NCBI GenBank assembly: GCA_019635715.1
Contig: JAHBYY010000051.1
Span: 1-32,830 of the forward strand
DNA: 32,830 bases
Reading direction: 5' to 3'
Source of the DNA: Rhizobiaceae bacterium
GTDB lineage: Bacteria; Pseudomonadota; Alphaproteobacteria; Rhizobiales; Rhizobiaceae
Positions 32,316-32,830 of this stretch are shown here, one piece after another. The notes beneath the pieces are model-generated. The model was not told the DNA's origin. It ran no database searches and saw nothing but the letters and a program-made list of their open reading frames with translations. Each line of letters begins with the position of its first letter. Position 1 is the first letter of the stretch. The translations under genes were made by a program, and so were the position numbers.

Positions 32316-32573
32316 CTATCTGCGGATTGCTCGTCCGACGGCGATCAGCAGGCAGGCACCGATGAAGCCCGTGATCAGATAGGCGATCCAGCCGACACCG
32401 AGAATGCCGATGTTCAGCGCCATCAGGATCGCATTGAGGACGATTGCGCCGACGATGCCGAGGATGATGTTCATCAGCAACCCGTTGTTGCTCTTCATGA
32501 ACATCTCGGCCAGCCAGCCGGCCAGTCCGCCCACCACGATCGCCGCGATCCAGCCCACTCCGTTCATTTCCAT
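32316..32573 (-). CDS. GlsB/YeaQ/YmgE-family small membrane protein
   Basis: The 85-residue protein is a small inner-membrane protein of the transglycosylase-associated (GlsB/YeaQ/YmgE) family, often induced by stress; the molecular role is unknown. About three membrane segments are apparent: WIAAIVVGGLAGWLAEMFM, then NIILGIVGAIVLNAILMAL, then IAYLITGFIGACLLIAVG, with glycine-rich spacing. It ends in a basic tail (GRAIRR). The ATG at 32573 has GAGGGG upstream. It stands alone, about 160 bp upstream of lipA on the same strand, with a hairpin between. Confidence 0.92.
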   Translation of the reverse strand: MEMNGVGWIAAIVVGGLAGWLAEMFMKSNNGLLMNIILGIVGAIVLNAILMALNIGILGVGWIAYLITGFIGACLLIAVGRAIRR

Positions 32574-32830
32574 GGGAACCCCTCACCTGTTGTTTCCGAC
32601 AGGGTGTGAACGCGGCTCGGGCCGGCGGGTTCCGTCGCATGTGACGGCATTTTATCCGGGCCGTCGGCGATGCGCCGAGGTTCGGGCCTGTCTCCGGATC
32701 TTCCGCCGCCGTGTCTCGCCCGTAAGGCTCACCTCGTTCCGGGGCAGCGCCGGCGGTTGGAGTAGGTGCTTTTGCCTGAGTTCGCTGCCTGCTGAATGAG
32801 CTGGGAGAGATCGACCAAGAAAGGCCGGGG
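32574..32830. other. Right-edge non-coding stretch
   Basis: No gene can be supported in the last 257 bp. It should contain the promoter of the small membrane-protein gene at its left end; no RNA gene or clear repeat was seen. Confidence 0.5.

Noticed and set aside
32574-32830. Possible gene at the right edge
   Set aside because: Open frames here overlap the small membrane-protein gene antisense or lack start signals and domain features.

Overview
The window looks like a chromosomal segment from a high-GC alphaproteobacterium of the Hyphomicrobiales (Rhizobiales), most like the Mesorhizobium/Phyllobacteriaceae group. The reasons are the gene order dusB-ntrB-ntrC-ntrY-ntrX-trkA-(D-amino acid transaminase)-hfq-hflX, the order tmk-holB-metG-tatD-MBL hydrolase, a fused ispDF gene, an NtrX without the GAFTGA loop, an 80-residue Hfq, and rhizobial-type intergenic repeats. 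No rRNA, tRNA, CRISPR array, insertion sequence, integrase or phage gene was seen. The taxonomic call is inference from gene content and order.

Layout. (1) 169-8769 is an accessory carbohydrate locus: an SDR-type sugar dehydrogenase/epimerase and a LacI-type repressor on the minus strand; divergent from them a ribose-type ABC importer (binding protein, two-domain ATPase, permease); then a convergent polyol/uronate dehydrogenase, and a cupin plus a hydroxypyruvate-isomerase-family enzyme on the plus strand. The natural sugar is not evident. (2) 8770-9089 holds an inverted pair of C/G-rich repeats, followed by a patatin-like lipase (minus). (3) 10440-15395 is a housekeeping run: thymidylate kinase, DNA polymerase III delta prime, methionyl-tRNA synthetase, TatD nuclease and an MBL-fold hydrolase, with short or overlapping junctions apart from an 82-bp gap before metG. 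(4) 15396-16441 is a less GC-rich island with short repeats and one unrecognised 161-residue protein. (5) mazG (plus) meets hflX (minus) tail to tail. The minus-strand block 17271-28652 then carries, in transcription order, dusB, ntrB, ntrC, ntrY, ntrX, trkA, D-amino acid transaminase, hfq and hflX, joining two nitrogen-linked two-component systems, potassium uptake and post-transcriptional regulation. (6) ispDF and a stand-alone CinA C-terminal domain (pncC) run plus. (7) A COQ10/START-domain protein, lipA and a GlsB/YeaQ membrane protein run minus to the window end.

How parts work together. In region 1, LacI probably represses the importer and perhaps its own operon; imported sugar or polyol would be oxidised by the two dehydrogenases and isomerised by the Hyi-like enzyme. 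In region 5, NtrB/NtrC and NtrY/NtrX sense nitrogen (and possibly redox) state. No clear new multi-gene system was found. The most notable items are the uncharacterised sugar locus with an 18-bp perfect intra-operon stem-loop and an AT-rich operator-like palindrome, the 161-residue protein in a repeat-rich island, an in-frame minisatellite inside the COQ10-like gene, and paired TGCAACA sites upstream of ntrY.
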